Source: Spirosoma oryzicola
GTDB lineage: Bacteria > Bacteroidota > Bacteroidia > Cytophagales > Spirosomataceae
Assembly (NCBI RefSeq): GCF_021233055.1
Contig: NZ_CP089538.1
Span: 2,558,501-2,622,500 of the forward strand
Direction of reading: 5' to 3'
DNA length: 64,000 nt
Shown: piece by piece, positions 15,685 through 24,559 of the stretch
Position numbering within the stretch: the stretch's first letter is position 1
Layout of the letters: the number at the start of each line of letters is the position of its first letter
Translations under genes and position numbers: made by a program
Notes under the pieces: generated by a model
Told to the model about the DNA's origin: nothing
What the model saw: the letters and a program-made list of their open reading frames with translations, nothing else
Databases searched by the model: none

Positions 15685-17472
15685 ATGGAGTCCACACCCG
15701 AACAAATCATTCGACAGGTCGAGCAGCTTTTAGAGCAAAATGAATACCAAGAAATCAATACCATCCTAAACGACAAATTATTATCGCAGTATAATAATGC
15801 TCTCTTATATGCATGGCGGGCCAAAGCGTATATAGAGGTAGGCGATCTAGAAAAAGTATTTATCTATGCCCAAAAAGCAATTGACATTAATCCTAAATCG
15901 GCAGTAGGCTATTTTATGAGAGGTGTTGTCTGGTCTGAAAGAAAAGAGTATGACAAAGCGATTGCGGACTTCAATGAAGTTATTCAACTAGACCCAAACA
16001 TTGATAAGGCGTATTCTAATCGTGGGCTTGCATGGTCTAATAAAGGAGAAAATGATAAAGCATTTGCCGACTATAACGAAGCCATCCGAGTAAATTCAAA
16101 TTATACAATTGCTTACAGTAATCGAGGTACTATCTGGTTTAGAAGAGGCGAGTATGACAAAGCGTTTGCCGATTACAATAAGGCCATAGAATTAAACCCA
16201 AGGTATGCGTTGGCTTACAGTAATCGAGGTAGTGTTTGGGTTAATAAAAAAGAGTATACTGCGGCGCTTGCCGACTATAATAAGGCTATAGAACTAAAAC
16301 AAGACGAACCAGATACGTATTTTAATCGAGGAGTTGTTTGGTCCAGAACGGGAGAGTATGACAAAGCGCTTGCCGACTATAGTGAGGCTATACGGCTAGA
16401 ACCAAGCTATGCCACGGCTTACATGAATAAAGGCGACCTCTTGGCTAGTAGGAAGGAATACAATGAAGCAATTATTTACTACAAGCGCTTTGTAGAGTTA
16501 ATTAATAACCCCGAAGATTATTATCATCAGGTTGCTTTGTCTAAGATTGAAGAGCTAAAATTTAAGATTGAGAACGCTTGGTATGACGAACTTGATACTA
16601 TCGTTGATAATATAAAGCAGTTATTGTTATTCGATGATCCCTGTTTAACCCATTATACTAGCTTGTCAGGCGCTCAGGCTATGATTCTGGAGAATAGTGC
16701 ATTTCGATTATCAGAAGGAGCTTTCCTGAATGATACTTCGGAAGGGCGGGAATTATTCCGTTACCTTTCTTTTGAAAGTACGAAGCGGGCTGCTGCTGAC
16801 GAGACCCTAGAAGAATTATTTGCTGAAAGACCATTCATCGGGAGTTTTGTTGCAGATAATAAACATAATGATTTGACTTTATGGAGAATGTACGGGAAAG
16901 AAGCACAGGCGGAAGCCAGAGGGTGTGCTTTAACAGTATATAAAACAGATTTCATAGATAATATAAAAAAGAAAATAAGCCCAATTGATATTACACCAGG
17001 GGTTCAGCCGCGGAATGAGGAGCAATTTACTTTTTACAACGTAGCCTATTTATCAAAAGAAACATTCATCGTTCCCGGAAAGAGTAATATAATTATTTCT
17101 CAACTAAATAACCTTATGATTGATTTGCGAGACAGAGTGTCAGTGTTAACTGAAGAGCAGAGTGTCAACGTAGTAAAACTGTTGAATGATATAGCTTATT
17201 TGTTCAAAAGCTCGGAATATCAATATGAAAATGAAGTACGGCTAGTTGTACAAGGAGTGGGCTTTGTAAAGAAGATAGATAAAAAATTTATTCCACCTAG
17301 AGTTTATATAGAACTGATCGATATAGTCCCCGCATTAAATAAAATAACGTTAGGTCCCAAAGTAGAACGGGCAGACGAATGGGCAGCTGCTTTTAACTAC
17401 CATATAAAAGCCCAGCGAAAAGATCGTGAGGAAAAAGTAGATATAATTATATCTCATTTACCATTCAAATAA
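15685..17472 (+). CDS. TPR-repeat protein with C-terminal DUF2971 domain
   Basis: This 595-residue protein has about seven tetratricopeptide repeats (residues 40-285, each with YDKA(I/F)ADYNxAI and YSNRG), followed by a DUF2971-type domain. The latter shows CLTHYTSLSGAQAMI, RLSEGAFLNDTSEG, FIGSFVADNKHNDLTLWRMYG and YENEVRL. DUF2971 proteins are uncharacterised but recur in accessory and defence-rich regions. The gene is AT-rich relative to the late phage genes and lies between the Y integrase and a serine recombinase. It may be a lysogenic-conversion gene; a defence role is speculation. Confidence 0.75.
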   Translation: MESTPEQIIRQVEQLLEQNEYQEINTILNDKLLSQYNNALLYAWRAKAYIEVGDLEKVFIYAQKAIDINPKSAVGYFMRGVVWSERKEYDKAIADFNEVIQLDPNIDKAYSNRGLAWSNKGENDKAFADYNEAIRVNSNYTIAYSNRGTIWFRRGEYDKAFADYNKAIELNPRYALAYSNRGSVWVNKKEYTAALADYNKAIELKQDEPDTYFNRGVVWSRTGEYDKALADYSEAIRLEPSYATAYMNKGDLLASRKEYNEAIIYYKRFVELINNPEDYYHQVALSKIEELKFKIENAWYDELDTIVDNIKQLLLFDDPCLTHYTSLSGAQAMILENSAFRLSEGAFLNDTSEGRELFRYLSFESTKRAAADETLEELFAERPFIGSFVADNKHNDLTLWRMYGKEAQAEARGCALTVYKTDFIDNIKKKISPIDITPGVQPRNEEQFTFYNVAYLSKETFIVPGKSNIIISQLNNLMIDLRDRVSVLTEEQSVNVVKLLNDIAYLFKSSEYQYENEVRLVVQGVGFVKKIDKKFIPPRVYIELIDIVPALNKITLGPKVERADEWAAAFNYHIKAQRKDREEKVDIIISHLPFK

Positions 17473-17568
17473 TCTGCCAAGTTTGGCCTGCCAAAAATAA
17501 CTACCCGGCTTCGGTAATTGTGTACAGTATTCTAATGGAACTACTTTGTTCAGAAAAACGGGGTCAAC

Positions 17569-17663
17569 TGAACACGCAATATTGAACGAGTATTCTGGAC
17601 ACAATACTAAGCATTTGGGTGGTTATCTTTGTGTTCACCATACCGGTCGTTATCCTGAACACA
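17569..17663. promoter_or_regulatory. Iterated recombinase-binding repeats upstream of serine recombinase
   Basis: TGAACAC-type motifs occur at 17569, 17596 (TGGACAC), 17630 (inverted, TGTGTTCA) and 17656 (TGAACACA). The last two form an 8-bp inverted repeat that ends at the A of the start codon. This fits a res/operator region that also autoregulates the gene. Confidence 0.5.
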
Positions 17664-18238
17664 TGAGAATAGGCTACGCCCGCGTTTCGACGCTCGATCA
17701 GAACTTGGATATGCAATTGAACGCACTCCAGAAGGAAGGGTGCGGCCTAATCTTTCAGGAAAAAATCTCCGGCGCTAGCCACCAGCGTCCCGAACTCGAT
17801 AAAATGTTGCAGCAACTTCGCGCTGGTGATGAAGTGGTGGTCTGGAAACTTGACCGTTTAGGCCGTGATCTGTCGCACCTGGTTCAGCTGGTCAACGGAT
17901 TTTCTGATAAGCATGTCACGTTTTGCAGTCTCAATGACAAGATTGATACCAGTACACCCGCCGGCAAGTTGATCTTTCACATCTTTTGCAGCCTAGCCGA
18001 GTTTGAACGGGCGCAAACCAGAGAGCGCACAATGGCTGGTTTAGCAGCCGCGAAACTGAAGGGCAGGGTAGGAGGTAAGCCCGCTGGCCTGAGCGAAGAA
18101 GCTCAGAAGGTCGCCCGTATTGCTGAGTCGCTGCACAAGGATGGCCACGCCATTAAAGTGATTGCTGAGCAGCTAAAAATTTCCCGAACGACGGTATATA
18201 AATATTTGGATCATCGCGGTGTGCGTAGGCAACCATAA
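17663..18238 (+). CDS. Serine recombinase (resolvase/invertase family)
   Basis: The open frame begins at 17546, but homologous enzymes start at MRIGYARVSTLDQN, so the ATG at 17663 is used (191 residues). The catalytic serine is in ARVSTLDQ (residue 9), with the conserved arginine region in WKLDRLGRDLSHL and the E helix in LAEFERAQTRERT. A C-terminal helix-turn-helix follows (ISRTTVYKYLDHRG). The partial gene at 63735 is a close paralogue. It could resolve cointegrates or invert DNA; the substrate is not obvious here. Confidence 0.88.
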   Translation: MRIGYARVSTLDQNLDMQLNALQKEGCGLIFQEKISGASHQRPELDKMLQQLRAGDEVVVWKLDRLGRDLSHLVQLVNGFSDKHVTFCSLNDKIDTSTPAGKLIFHIFCSLAEFERAQTRERTMAGLAAAKLKGRVGGKPAGLSEEAQKVARIAESLHKDGHAIKVIAEQLKISRTTVYKYLDHRGVRRQP

Positions 18239-18267
18239 TAATCGATAAAGGGTTAAAATTAATTGTA

Positions 18268-19086
18268 ATGAAGTTTGTAATATATCTATCTCTATTAATA
18301 ATGTTGACAAGCCCTAGTCCTGGACAATCCCAACCTGGTGAAGCAGTAGACCCGATTAGTGTTCGAAGTCTGAAACTTGAAATAGGATTTGACAATCAGT
18401 TATTAGGTACTGCTACTGGCTTTATCGTTCTTCATAATTCAAAGCATTATCTGATTACCAATTTGCATGTCGTTTCTGGCAAGGATATGTATCAAAATAA
18501 TAAAATATCTGATCCAAATGGCAGAACCCCTAATATGCTGAATATATGGCATCACGCTTCTAAGCTAGGCAGTTGGCTTGTAAAAAATGAGCCATTGTAT
18601 GAAAACGGAAAAAAGCGCTGGCACGAAATAAGTGTAAATGGACAACTTGCTGATGTAGTTGCTTTACCCTTGTCTTATGTAGCTAATGATATAATGATGT
18701 ATCCTTTTGATCTTGATCTTGACCAAACCGATATGGTGCCAATACCTGGAATGCCTGTACAAATAGTCGGCTTTCCAGGCGGCATGTCAGCAGCTGGCCT
18801 ATTTCCTATTTGGAAAACAGGTCATATTGCGAGTGACCCCGATACGAATTTTAATGATTGGCCAGCTTTTTTGATAGACGCAACAACACGAGGTGGAATG
18901 TCTGGATCACCTGTAGTCTTGCGGTTGGGCGGTGGTTATAAAACCCACGCAGGATTAGAAGTTGTTGGTCATTCTGGCTTTAAAACCCTTTTTCTAGGCA
19001 TCTACGCTGGGCAAAGTCAGCCAAATGAAGTAGGAGTTGTTTGGAAGCCTATCGTCATTCGACAATTGCTGAAATCAATAAATTAA
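18268..19086 (+). CDS. Secreted trypsin-like serine protease
   Basis: This 272-residue protein has an N-terminal signal peptide (hydrophobic segment about residues 3-15, then SPGQSQ). The chymotrypsin-fold triad is recognisable: His in TNLHVVSG (about 68), Asp in QLADVVALPL (about 130) and Ser in GGMSGSPVV (about 214). It starts 30 nt after the recombinase gene and may be co-transcribed. A periplasmic or exported protease in a prophage is a candidate conversion gene. The C-terminus has no PDZ domain. Confidence 0.8.
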   Translation: MKFVIYLSLLIMLTSPSPGQSQPGEAVDPISVRSLKLEIGFDNQLLGTATGFIVLHNSKHYLITNLHVVSGKDMYQNNKISDPNGRTPNMLNIWHHASKLGSWLVKNEPLYENGKKRWHEISVNGQLADVVALPLSYVANDIMMYPFDLDLDQTDMVPIPGMPVQIVGFPGGMSAAGLFPIWKTGHIASDPDTNFNDWPAFLIDATTRGGMSGSPVVLRLGGGYKTHAGLEVVGHSGFKTLFLGIYAGQSQPNEVGVVWKPIVIRQLLKSIN

Positions 19087-19089
19087 TCT

Positions 19090-19130
19090 CACTGACGCTC
19101 AAGTAAGAGATATTTATTTGAGCGTCAGTG
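19090..19130. terminator. Inverted repeat after protease gene
   Basis: CACTGACGCTCAA and TTGAGCGTCAGTG form a perfect 13-bp stem with a 15-nt loop just after the protease stop. There is no strong T run, so termination is likely but not certain. It separates the rightward genes from the leftward late operon. Confidence 0.5.
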
Positions 19131-19230
19131 CGTTACAAAAGTTGCACTGTTTTTGACTTGAAAAACGGATTAAATAGCTGGAAAAAAGCACGTTAACTTT
19201 CAAAAACAGCCATTTTTCGACACCTTTTTC

Positions 19231-19377
19231 TTAATTGACCCCGCCCTTTATCATTTTGGAAATTTCCATTTCCAATTTTTTCGAATAGCTGAAAGCCCAG
19301 TAACACCCGAAATTTTTTGGATCGGGCATCACTGGGCCTGGTGGTGTCAGCTCGCGCACGTCGAGCGGTCTGTTCAT
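19231..19377 (-). CDS. Small protein downstream of large terminase
   Basis: This 48-codon frame starts 17 nt after the terminase stop and encodes a protein with ordinary composition (start MNRPLDVREL, end KMIKGGVN). It ends the leftward late operon of Y. There is no recognised domain; the call rests on spacing, orientation and codon use. Confidence 0.4.
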   Translation of the reverse strand: MNRPLDVRELTPPGPVMPDPKNFGCYWAFSYSKKLEMEISKMIKGGVN

Positions 19378-19394
19378 CGATATCGGTCAGGCTG

Positions 19395-20945
19395 CTACCA
19401 GAACTCGATCTCGAAGTCTTCGTTGGCGCGGGCTACTCCGGTCTTCATGCGCCGGATGATGTAGTAGTCGACCGTATCCGATAAGTGCGTGGCCAGCTCC
19501 TGATCAGCGTCACCCGACTCGCTTGACTTGTCCTTCTCGTAGTTCATCTTGATGGGACTGTTCTCCATCGATATCACCGTGGCCTTAGCCTTCACCCCAT
19601 CGATACGTACCTTGAACAGGTCATCGCCTTCGTGCTGCTCGCCCAGTACCTTGTTGATGTCATTGTGCTTGGTTACGTGTAATGGGTTATAGGTGAGTGG
19701 TGCTAGTACCACATCCCAGCCCGCCCCATCTAGTACAGCATACACCTGCTCATACATCGTCTGCTTACTGCCTGCTGACTTGTTGTGGCCATTGCGGTCG
19801 CCGGTTAGAACGATCTTCTTTTTAGCGTGCCCAGAAAAACGCTCCACAAATAAAGCCGCCCAGGCTTTGGCCATCGAGTTATCTTCCCCGGCCTCTTTCA
19901 CAAACACGTTATCCACCAGACGCCCGTATATCATATCCTCCTGCCACAATGTAGCACTGGTAAAATGGGCGTTAAAATCCAGGCTGGCTACCAGCTCCTG
20001 CTTGGGGTTATAAAACAGGTTGCCATCGAGCGTTAGCGGCTCGTCTTCGTCGTGATCTTCCAGCACGTGCTTCTCACGAGTCAGGGCTGGGTAGAAGGTT
20101 TTAGGCAGCTTGGAAATTCGCTTGCCTTCGACTTCCACTTCAAAGACCATTCGGGTCAGGATTTTTTTAAGCCCTGCTATATAATCCTTTGGTAAAAACG
20201 CCTGGTTATCCAGCGTCTTTACTTCCTGGTAGAAATAATCGTTGGGCTCTTTTTTGGCGTTGGCTTCAATTTCGTACATCCACTGGCCTTCGGGCGTCCA
20301 GGGCGGAGACGAAAACACGAAAAACGAGTGGTGTAAAAAAGAGTCAAATTTTCCAGGGTTTGCCCGAAGGGTGGGCAATACGACGGTTAGCCAGGCTTTC
20401 TTAAAATTCAAGCCTTCGTCGACAACGTACATATCAAAGTTAGCGCCCCGGTTTTCTTCGGACGCCATTTTGAAGCCTTCGAACTCGATGGTAAAACCGT
20501 TGGCAAAACTGATGCAGTTTTCCCAGTTGTCGGGCGCTTCATAGGCACGATCAAAACTCGGCGGTGGCTCCCGCCAGAGCACGTATTCACCCGCTCCGGT
20601 TTTCCAGTCATACTCGAAGCAGTTCCACCGTTTCCAGCCGGCTTTTAGCCCCGACGTTAGCTTCGATTTTGCTTTGGCTACGGTCTTTACGCCCCAGCCG
20701 CACTTGGCCATCGGCATTTCTTCAGCGGCTAGTTTAAGCAGATCGGCGAGCGTGATCGATTTGCCCGATCCACGCCCGCCGACCATACCCACCATTTTAT
20801 AATGGTGGGTCGTGACCGCATTCAGGAAAAGCCCTTGTTTTTCGTTGACCTCCAGTTCGATCTCGTCCTGGTTTTCAACTTCACTAGCTGATGACTTCAT
20901 GGGCGATATCTTCGACTTTTTTGGGTTCAGCAGGGGCCTGGCCAA
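19395..20945 (-). CDS. terL: Terminase large subunit (prophage Y)
   Basis: This 516-residue packaging ATPase/nuclease has a Walker A motif (VGGRGSGKS, residues 55-63), a Walker B-like MYVVDEG near 170, and nuclease acidic residues in ASLDFNAHF, LTGDRNGH and ATHLSDTVDY. It overlaps the small terminase by 62 bp from the first ATG; an internal ATG at 20900 would cut this to 17 bp. It is related to the X copy, sharing NKSAGSK, NSPIK and YEKDKSSE. In Y it lies at the far end of the late operon, about 28 kb from the portal. Confidence 0.87.
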   Translation of the reverse strand: MARPLLNPKKSKISPMKSSASEVENQDEIELEVNEKQGLFLNAVTTHHYKMVGMVGGRGSGKSITLADLLKLAAEEMPMAKCGWGVKTVAKAKSKLTSGLKAGWKRWNCFEYDWKTGAGEYVLWREPPPSFDRAYEAPDNWENCISFANGFTIEFEGFKMASEENRGANFDMYVVDEGLNFKKAWLTVVLPTLRANPGKFDSFLHHSFFVFSSPPWTPEGQWMYEIEANAKKEPNDYFYQEVKTLDNQAFLPKDYIAGLKKILTRMVFEVEVEGKRISKLPKTFYPALTREKHVLEDHDEDEPLTLDGNLFYNPKQELVASLDFNAHFTSATLWQEDMIYGRLVDNVFVKEAGEDNSMAKAWAALFVERFSGHAKKKIVLTGDRNGHNKSAGSKQTMYEQVYAVLDGAGWDVVLAPLTYNPLHVTKHNDINKVLGEQHEGDDLFKVRIDGVKAKATVISMENSPIKMNYEKDKSSESGDADQELATHLSDTVDYYIIRRMKTGVARANEDFEIEFW

Positions 20946-21417
20946 TGTTGATTGTTTTGACCTTGATGGTCACCTTAGTTGGCTTTTTCTTCGATTCGAC
21001 ATCAACTTCCTTCTGGTTGTCGTAAGCGCCGTCGATTTTGGCTGCTTCCTTCAGTAGTGCAGCCTGGGCTTTGAAATCACCCATGTCGCCCGCATTTTTC
21101 GCGGCCTGGCGAAACATTTCGGAGTAAACAGCCTTGATGCCATCTTTATCACGGGATAGACGCAACTCGGCAAACACCGCGTAAGCCAGGGCTAAGATTT
21201 CCCGGCCCCGGCGCTCCTGAAGGCGAAAAATGCGTTTGATGCGGGAAAGCACCTGGCCATCGCTGAAGCCTTCGCGTAGCCAGGATCGGACGGCTTCGAT
21301 GCGCTCGAAGTTTTCGGCCTGGGTCGTTGTCAGATCGGTGTCCGGATTGAGCAGGAATTTTTGATAGATGCTCAGCTCTTCCTGCACCTTGATTAGGTAC
21401 TGATTGTGCTCTCTCAT
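20884..21417 (-). CDS. terS: Terminase small subunit (prophage Y)
   Basis: The start is placed at the ATG at 21417 (MREHNQYL), giving 177 residues, because the upstream ATG at 21492 lies inside a terminator hairpin. A helix-turn-helix-like segment (FSDGQVLSRIKRIFRLQERRGREIL) and the DFKAQAALLKEAAKIDGAY core match the X subunit. The C-terminus is lysine-rich. It recognises the packaging site in other phages; that is assumed here. Confidence 0.68.
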   Translation of the reverse strand: MREHNQYLIKVQEELSIYQKFLLNPDTDLTTTQAENFERIEAVRSWLREGFSDGQVLSRIKRIFRLQERRGREILALAYAVFAELRLSRDKDGIKAVYSEMFRQAAKNAGDMGDFKAQAALLKEAAKIDGAYDNQKEVDVESKKKPTKVTIKVKTINIGQAPAEPKKVEDIAHEVIS

Positions 21418-21482
21418 GGATGATTGATCAGGTAGTTTTATAAGAGGATCAAAACGATGGAAAAAATTTTGCGCTTTCTCAG

Positions 21483-21516
21483 AAAAGGCCATTCATTGCG
21501 TGGAAATGGCCTTTTT
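21483..21516 (-). terminator. Intrinsic terminator upstream of terS (Y)
   Basis: AAAAGGCCATT and AATGGCCTTTT form a stem of about 10 bp with T runs on both strands, 66 nt before the small terminase start. It could insulate or attenuate transcription into the terminase genes. Confidence 0.6.
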
Positions 21517-21596
21517 CTTAGCTTCCAGATCCTAGCTTTTTTGTGGATATCGCCAGGAAAAAGCCGCGATTTTTGGGGGTCTTCTGTTTTTGGGCG

Positions 21597-21977
21597 TTAG
21601 CGGGTTAATTCGGCTTCGTAGGCCAGTTTCAGACTTTGCAAACGGTCCAGCTCAGCCTGCCATTCGAAGGCGTTCTTGTGATCGGGGCGCTCAGCCAGTT
21701 TGGTCTGGTTTTTCGAGATATTGGTCCGGATGCGGCTCAGCTCCAGTTTGATCTCGGCTTCGCTCAGCCCTTCTTTTGGCTGGGTTGGTTTAGTGGCTTT
21801 CGGCTCCCGGCGCTGTTTGCCGGTCTTCAGCTCGTACTGGGCATCCTTCCACAGCTCCCGGATCTCTTCCAGCTGCTCGACTACCTTTAGCCGTCCCGCC
21901 ACGTCATCGTCGGCAAAGTCAGCCAGTGTATTACTCAAAAGAGCAGCCTTGCTGTTAAGCCGTTCGGCTTCCAGCAA
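21597..21977 (-). CDS. Coiled-coil phage head-region protein
   Basis: This 126-residue helical protein uses a TTG start at 21977; no ATG is available upstream before a stop codon. Two charged heptad regions flank a Lys/Pro-rich linker (REPKATKPTQPKEG). It is located between the capsid and terminase genes. Function not recognised. Confidence 0.5.
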   Translation of the reverse strand: MLEAERLNSKAALLSNTLADFADDDVAGRLKVVEQLEEIRELWKDAQYELKTGKQRREPKATKPTQPKEGLSEAEIKLELSRIRTNISKNQTKLAERPDHKNAFEWQAELDRLQSLKLAYEAELTR

Positions 21978-22018
21978 GAGCTGCTCTTTGCGTTCTTGTG
22001 ATAGATTACTCGGCTCGT

Positions 22019-22414
22019 CTATTCGCTTTTTTTTTCTTCAGATTGGCCAGAATCACCATTATTGGTGGTGTCTGCAGGCTGGCCACCATCCTGATTGGTG
22101 GTGTCACCAGGTTGATTTGTTTCTGGTTTAGCCGGTTCAATCTTCGGTGCTGGGGGAGCCGGCAAGGTATTTACCGGCGCTGGTTTTGGGGCTGGGCTGT
22201 TCTCCTGCACAGCTGCTTTCATCGCCTGGTGGGCCTGCTGCTTAATGGCGTCCGGGTCATCGGTCGACACTTCGCCTGCTTCTGCAGCTACAATAGCGGC
22301 TTTCAGGTCCGATTCGGCTTTGTCCAGAGCCGCCTGGCTTTGTTCGCTTTTGTGAGAAAAATGATTGAGCAGAGCCAGGTCGCGGGCTCCTTTGAGTTGG
22401 GTGAGTGTACTCAT
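22019..22414 (-). CDS. Ala/Pro-rich phage head-region protein
   Basis: This 131-residue protein has a helical N-terminal half (LDKAESDLKAAIVAAEAG) and a low-complexity Pro/Ala/Gln/Asp C-terminal half. Such genes after the major capsid are often minor head or decoration-related, but no motif shows this. Confidence 0.5.
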   Translation of the reverse strand: MSTLTQLKGARDLALLNHFSHKSEQSQAALDKAESDLKAAIVAAEAGEVSTDDPDAIKQQAHQAMKAAVQENSPAPKPAPVNTLPAPPAPKIEPAKPETNQPGDTTNQDGGQPADTTNNGDSGQSEEKKSE

Positions 22415-22441
22415 GGTTGTAAAACGGGTTAAGCAGCGGCC

Positions 22442-22630
22442 TTACGCTTCGCTGCTGGTTTTTGGATCATTGATAAGAACGTACTGGCCCGGATGCTGAT
22501 CAGCGACCAGCTCGGCTTGCTCCAGCGTCAGATCACCGACCCGGATTGTATCCGAGCCGATGCCAAACGTCGTACTGGGATCGCAGATCACCTGCACGGT
22601 GCGGGTTGGTTTGTCTTGTAGTTTGGCCAT
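22442..22630 (-). CDS. Small phage head-region protein
   Basis: This 62-residue protein (MAKLQDKPTRTVQVICD) has no recognised family. It is followed by the Ala/Pro-rich gene and preceded by a strong terminator. Confidence 0.45.
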   Translation of the reverse strand: MAKLQDKPTRTVQVICDPSTTFGIGSDTIRVGDLTLEQAELVADQHPGQYVLINDPKTSSEA

Positions 22631-22648
22631 TGGGCAAATCAGAAAAAA

Positions 22649-22685
22649 AGGCTTCTGGACCTTTTGCGAGTTGGTCCAGAAGCCT
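22649..22685 (-). terminator. Intrinsic terminator in head operon (Y)
   Basis: A perfect 13-bp stem (AGGCTTCTGGACC/GGTCCAGAAGCCT, 11-nt loop) is followed on the minus strand by a run of seven T. It terminates after the gene at 22700-23419. Confidence 0.8.
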
Positions 22686-22699
22686 GGTTAACGAATCAA

Positions 22700-23419
22700 T
22701 TAAGCAACGCCCGGAATCGTGACCGAAGCGGCCAGGATGGGGTAGTTGAACATGTAGCCGTCCTGCTTGGCCTTGAGCGTCCATTCCCGACGGTCAGACC
22801 CTTTAGCGCCCGACGTATGGGTGATCTCGAACTGCAGACCCAAAAAGTTAGAGCCCAGTACCGCCCGCTGACCGTCGGTCATCGTGACTACGGCTACGAC
22901 TTCCTGGTTGAGCAGCTTGTCGATGGCCGCACACTGAGCCTTGGTAAAGCCCGCAATTTTTACTTCCAGGCTTTGTTCCCAACTCTGATAGCCAGTCGGT
23001 CCTTTTAAGGCTCCGTCCGTTTTCAGCGAGTTATCCGATACTGATACTTCGATAAATGCGCCGGCTGGAATGGCAGGTGGCCCGACTACAGCAGCGGTCA
23101 TCGTGGGCGCTACGGTCAGCTCGCCTTCGATAATATCCGCTTTCTTTGGCCATTCGCCCGAAATGCCATCGACCGGAGCCAGGAACAACCGGCGACCACC
23201 GCCTGGGTTAGCTACGCCCTGTTCGGGCTTTTTGACGGCGGTCAGTGCTCCAAACGCCAGACCCGATCCGGAAAATAGCGACTGACCCGTCACCAGCTGA
23301 AAGCCATACGTTAAGGCCGGAATGGTGGCCACGCCAGCCAGTACGTTACCTGTCTGATCAGTCACTAAGGCTGCAATGAATAAAAGGGACAAGCCCAGTA
23401 ATACCTTGATACTTTTCAT
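22700..23419 (-). CDS. Phage structural protein after major capsid, unrecognised
   Basis: The ATG at 23419 (MKSIKVLLGLSLLF) is preferred over the frame's first codon at 23503, which falls in a hairpin, giving 239 residues. The protein starts with a hydrophobic, signal-like segment and continues as a beta-rich domain (GELTVAPTMTAAVVGPPAIP, HTSGAKGSDRREW). Its place directly after the capsid gene suggests a tail tube, decoration or head-completion protein. The hydrophobic start is unusual for a virion protein. Confidence 0.5.
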   Translation of the reverse strand: MKSIKVLLGLSLLFIAALVTDQTGNVLAGVATIPALTYGFQLVTGQSLFSGSGLAFGALTAVKKPEQGVANPGGGRRLFLAPVDGISGEWPKKADIIEGELTVAPTMTAAVVGPPAIPAGAFIEVSVSDNSLKTDGALKGPTGYQSWEQSLEVKIAGFTKAQCAAIDKLLNQEVVAVVTMTDGQRAVLGSNFLGLQFEITHTSGAKGSDRREWTLKAKQDGYMFNYPILAASVTIPGVA

Positions 23420-23475
23420 TTTTGTTAGCTGTCTAATAAAACCTTGGGTACTTCTAAAAAAAGAGGAAGGAACTA

Positions 23476-23501
23476 GCCGCCCACCGTCGCCAGTGGGCGG
23501 C
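23476..23501 (-). terminator. Hairpin after major capsid gene
   Basis: GCCGCCCAC and GTGGGCGGC form a perfect 9-bp stem with an 8-nt loop, and a run of T follows 11 nt downstream on the minus strand. It may be a partial terminator that sets high capsid expression relative to downstream genes. Confidence 0.5.
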
Positions 23502-23528
23502 ACTGGGTACTCGGTACGCGGTACTGAC

Positions 23529-24503
23529 TTAGATGGCGTCGTTCAAAAACAACAGCTCAGGGCTGGCGTAATCGAAACCAACCGACACCCGGATGCTGAT
23601 CTGCCAGCTCTTCACCTGCTTGACGATGTTGATCGAGTACTGGCCTGGCGCTTCGTTGGCGATGAACTTCAGGTTGTCTTTTGGCGTGATCACTTTCGTG
23701 TTTTTGCCCGCCAGACCCGGATCGATCACGAAGGTGATGTTGGTGTAGTCGTCGAGCGTTGTTGGCTTGTCAGCGGGTCCAACGTGCTCTTTAAAGAGCG
23801 TCCGGCGATTCTTCCGGTACAGATCGTAATCGGTCTGCGAGATGTAGTAATTGAGCGGGATGCTCAGCAGATCGGGCCGGGCCGTGGTGATCAGGTTGGC
23901 CACGCCATTCACCTGGTCGTAGGCGTTATTGACCGTGATGGCCGCTGACGTAAAGACGTGGCTCGCTTTGATCTCGCCTGATGCCCGGCCAGCTGCCGTT
24001 TTCTTCAGTAGACCGTCTGCGATGTTCTCAGCACCCACTGGCGTTGGGTTGTAAATACCCTTCCAGGAAGTTTTCTGGCGCACGAACATGAAGTGGGCGG
24101 CAATGATCCGGCGCACGAAGAACAACTCAAACGGATTTTCGCGCACGTCGGCTTCGGTACGAGTCGGCTCCATGATCCAGCCCGCGTACGAACGGTAGGC
24201 TTTCTGAATATCGTCGAAGGTAATCTCCAGATCGATGTCGCCCTGGGTGAACTCGGCGTAACGGGGCCGGAGCACCATCGCCTGTTGACCCGTGAAGCTC
24301 TGCGAAGCCGCTTTGAAAGCGTCGATAAATTCCGCCGAAAGCAAAAGCGCCCGGTCGCGGGTCAGCTCGGTGGCGAAGTCGTTGCGCAAAGCCGCTACGC
24401 CATCCATCACCGCATTGGTGACAATGATGGTACCGCCATTGTCCTGGACGGTACGCATCAGGTCAGCCCCAAAATTTGAAAAATCAATTACTGGCTGTGC
24501 CAT
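23529..24503 (-). CDS. Major capsid protein (prophage Y)
   Basis: This 324-residue protein follows an S49 protease and a scaffold-like protein, the standard order for HK97-fold capsid operons. Features such as NPFELFFVRR, KASHVFTSAAITVNNAYDQVNG and a C-terminal KVITPKDNLKFIANEAPG region are compatible with this fold, but identity rests mainly on context. It ends upstream of a hairpin likely to keep its message abundant. Confidence 0.68.
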   Translation of the reverse strand: MAQPVIDFSNFGADLMRTVQDNGGTIIVTNAVMDGVAALRNDFATELTRDRALLLSAEFIDAFKAASQSFTGQQAMVLRPRYAEFTQGDIDLEITFDDIQKAYRSYAGWIMEPTRTEADVRENPFELFFVRRIIAAHFMFVRQKTSWKGIYNPTPVGAENIADGLLKKTAAGRASGEIKASHVFTSAAITVNNAYDQVNGVANLITTARPDLLSIPLNYYISQTDYDLYRKNRRTLFKEHVGPADKPTTLDDYTNITFVIDPGLAGKNTKVITPKDNLKFIANEAPGQYSINIVKQVKSWQISIRVSVGFDYASPELLFLNDAI

Positions 24504-24559
24504 TTGTTAAAAAAAGAGAAAGGTGATACAGTTAAAAAAAAGCAAGCTGAAAGCCGCTT

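Noticed and set aside
21418..21492. Upstream start for the Y small terminase
   Set aside because: The ATG is inside a terminator hairpin, and the shorter protein matches the X copy in length.
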